Shown here piece by piece: positions 27,270 to 27,317 of a stretch of DNA of 27,317 nt. A program made the position numbers and the translations under genes. Every line of letters starts with the position of its first letter. Position 1 is the first letter of the stretch. The notes under the pieces were generated by a model. The model did no database searches, had not been told where the DNA came from, and worked only from the letters and a program-made list of their open reading frames with translations. Source of the stretch: Chara braunii (Eukaryota; Streptophyta; Charophyceae; Charales; Characeae); NCBI GenBank assembly GCA_003427395.1, contig BFEA01000489.1, positions 34,368 to 61,684 on the forward strand, written 5' to 3'.

Positions 27270-27317
<48 letters not shown>
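27251..27317 (+). repeat. (GA)n microsatellite with an internal G run
   Basis: GA units run from 27251, are interrupted by nine G and ACGGA near 27261-27272, and continue to the end of the window. Such arrays commonly end assembly contigs. Confidence 0.97.

Noticed and set aside
24737-27317. 3' LTR of the second gypsy element
   Set aside because: No stretch matching the region just before the primer-site candidate (about 18400-18634) was found by eye, and no TG...CA pair with a polypurine tract was convincing.
1-27317. Prokaryotic-type defence system, CRISPR array or operon
   Set aside because: No regularly spaced repeats with unique spacers and no bacterial gene organisation. All recognisable genes are eukaryotic retroelement genes.

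Overview
This window looks like nuclear, non-genic DNA from a large repeat-rich eukaryotic genome, most likely a streptophyte alga or plant. I see no intact host gene, no rRNA or tRNA gene, no CRISPR array and no bacterial operon structure. The coding-like sequence is almost all decayed retrotransposon: Ty3/gypsy gag, protease, reverse transcriptase (RT), RNase H and integrase, plus an L1-type non-LTR element. The wording of these proteins resembles, from memory, the repeat families of the charophyte Chara braunii. That assignment is recollection and was not searched.

Layout. (1) About 240-4690, minus strand: a Ty3/gypsy relic running gag to integrase zinc domain, cut off before the integrase core. 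(2) 4.7-7.8 kb: AT-rich spacer, two large tetranucleotide arrays in opposite orientation, a CTT tract, a broken zinc-knuckle/coiled-coil ORF and an LTR-like segment followed by a primer-binding-site-like sequence. (3) About 7.8-15.7 kb, plus strand: an L1-like LINE with a strikingly C-rich, G-poor leader and ORF1, an ATGA overlap between ORF1 and ORF2, and an ORF2 (endonuclease, RT, C-terminal zinc finger) broken by several frameshifts. (4) 15.7-18.6 kb: mostly unassigned sequence with two TATA-like sites and one broken ORF of unknown family. (5) About 18.6-26.7 kb, plus strand: a second Ty3/gypsy element with gag, protease, RT/RNase H, a PHD-like zinc finger placed directly before the integrase, an integrase C-terminal domain, and extra downstream ORFs of unknown function. 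(6) 26.7-27.3 kb: a 64-bp tandem duplication, a short minus-strand ORF and a GA microsatellite at the window end.

None of the elements looks able to move by itself, because each has in-frame stops and frameshifts. The best candidates for new biology are the PHD-like finger fused ahead of the second integrase and the post-integrase ORFs that follow it in the position where an envelope or accessory gene would sit. The LINE's stop-start ORF overlap and its extreme strand asymmetry come next.
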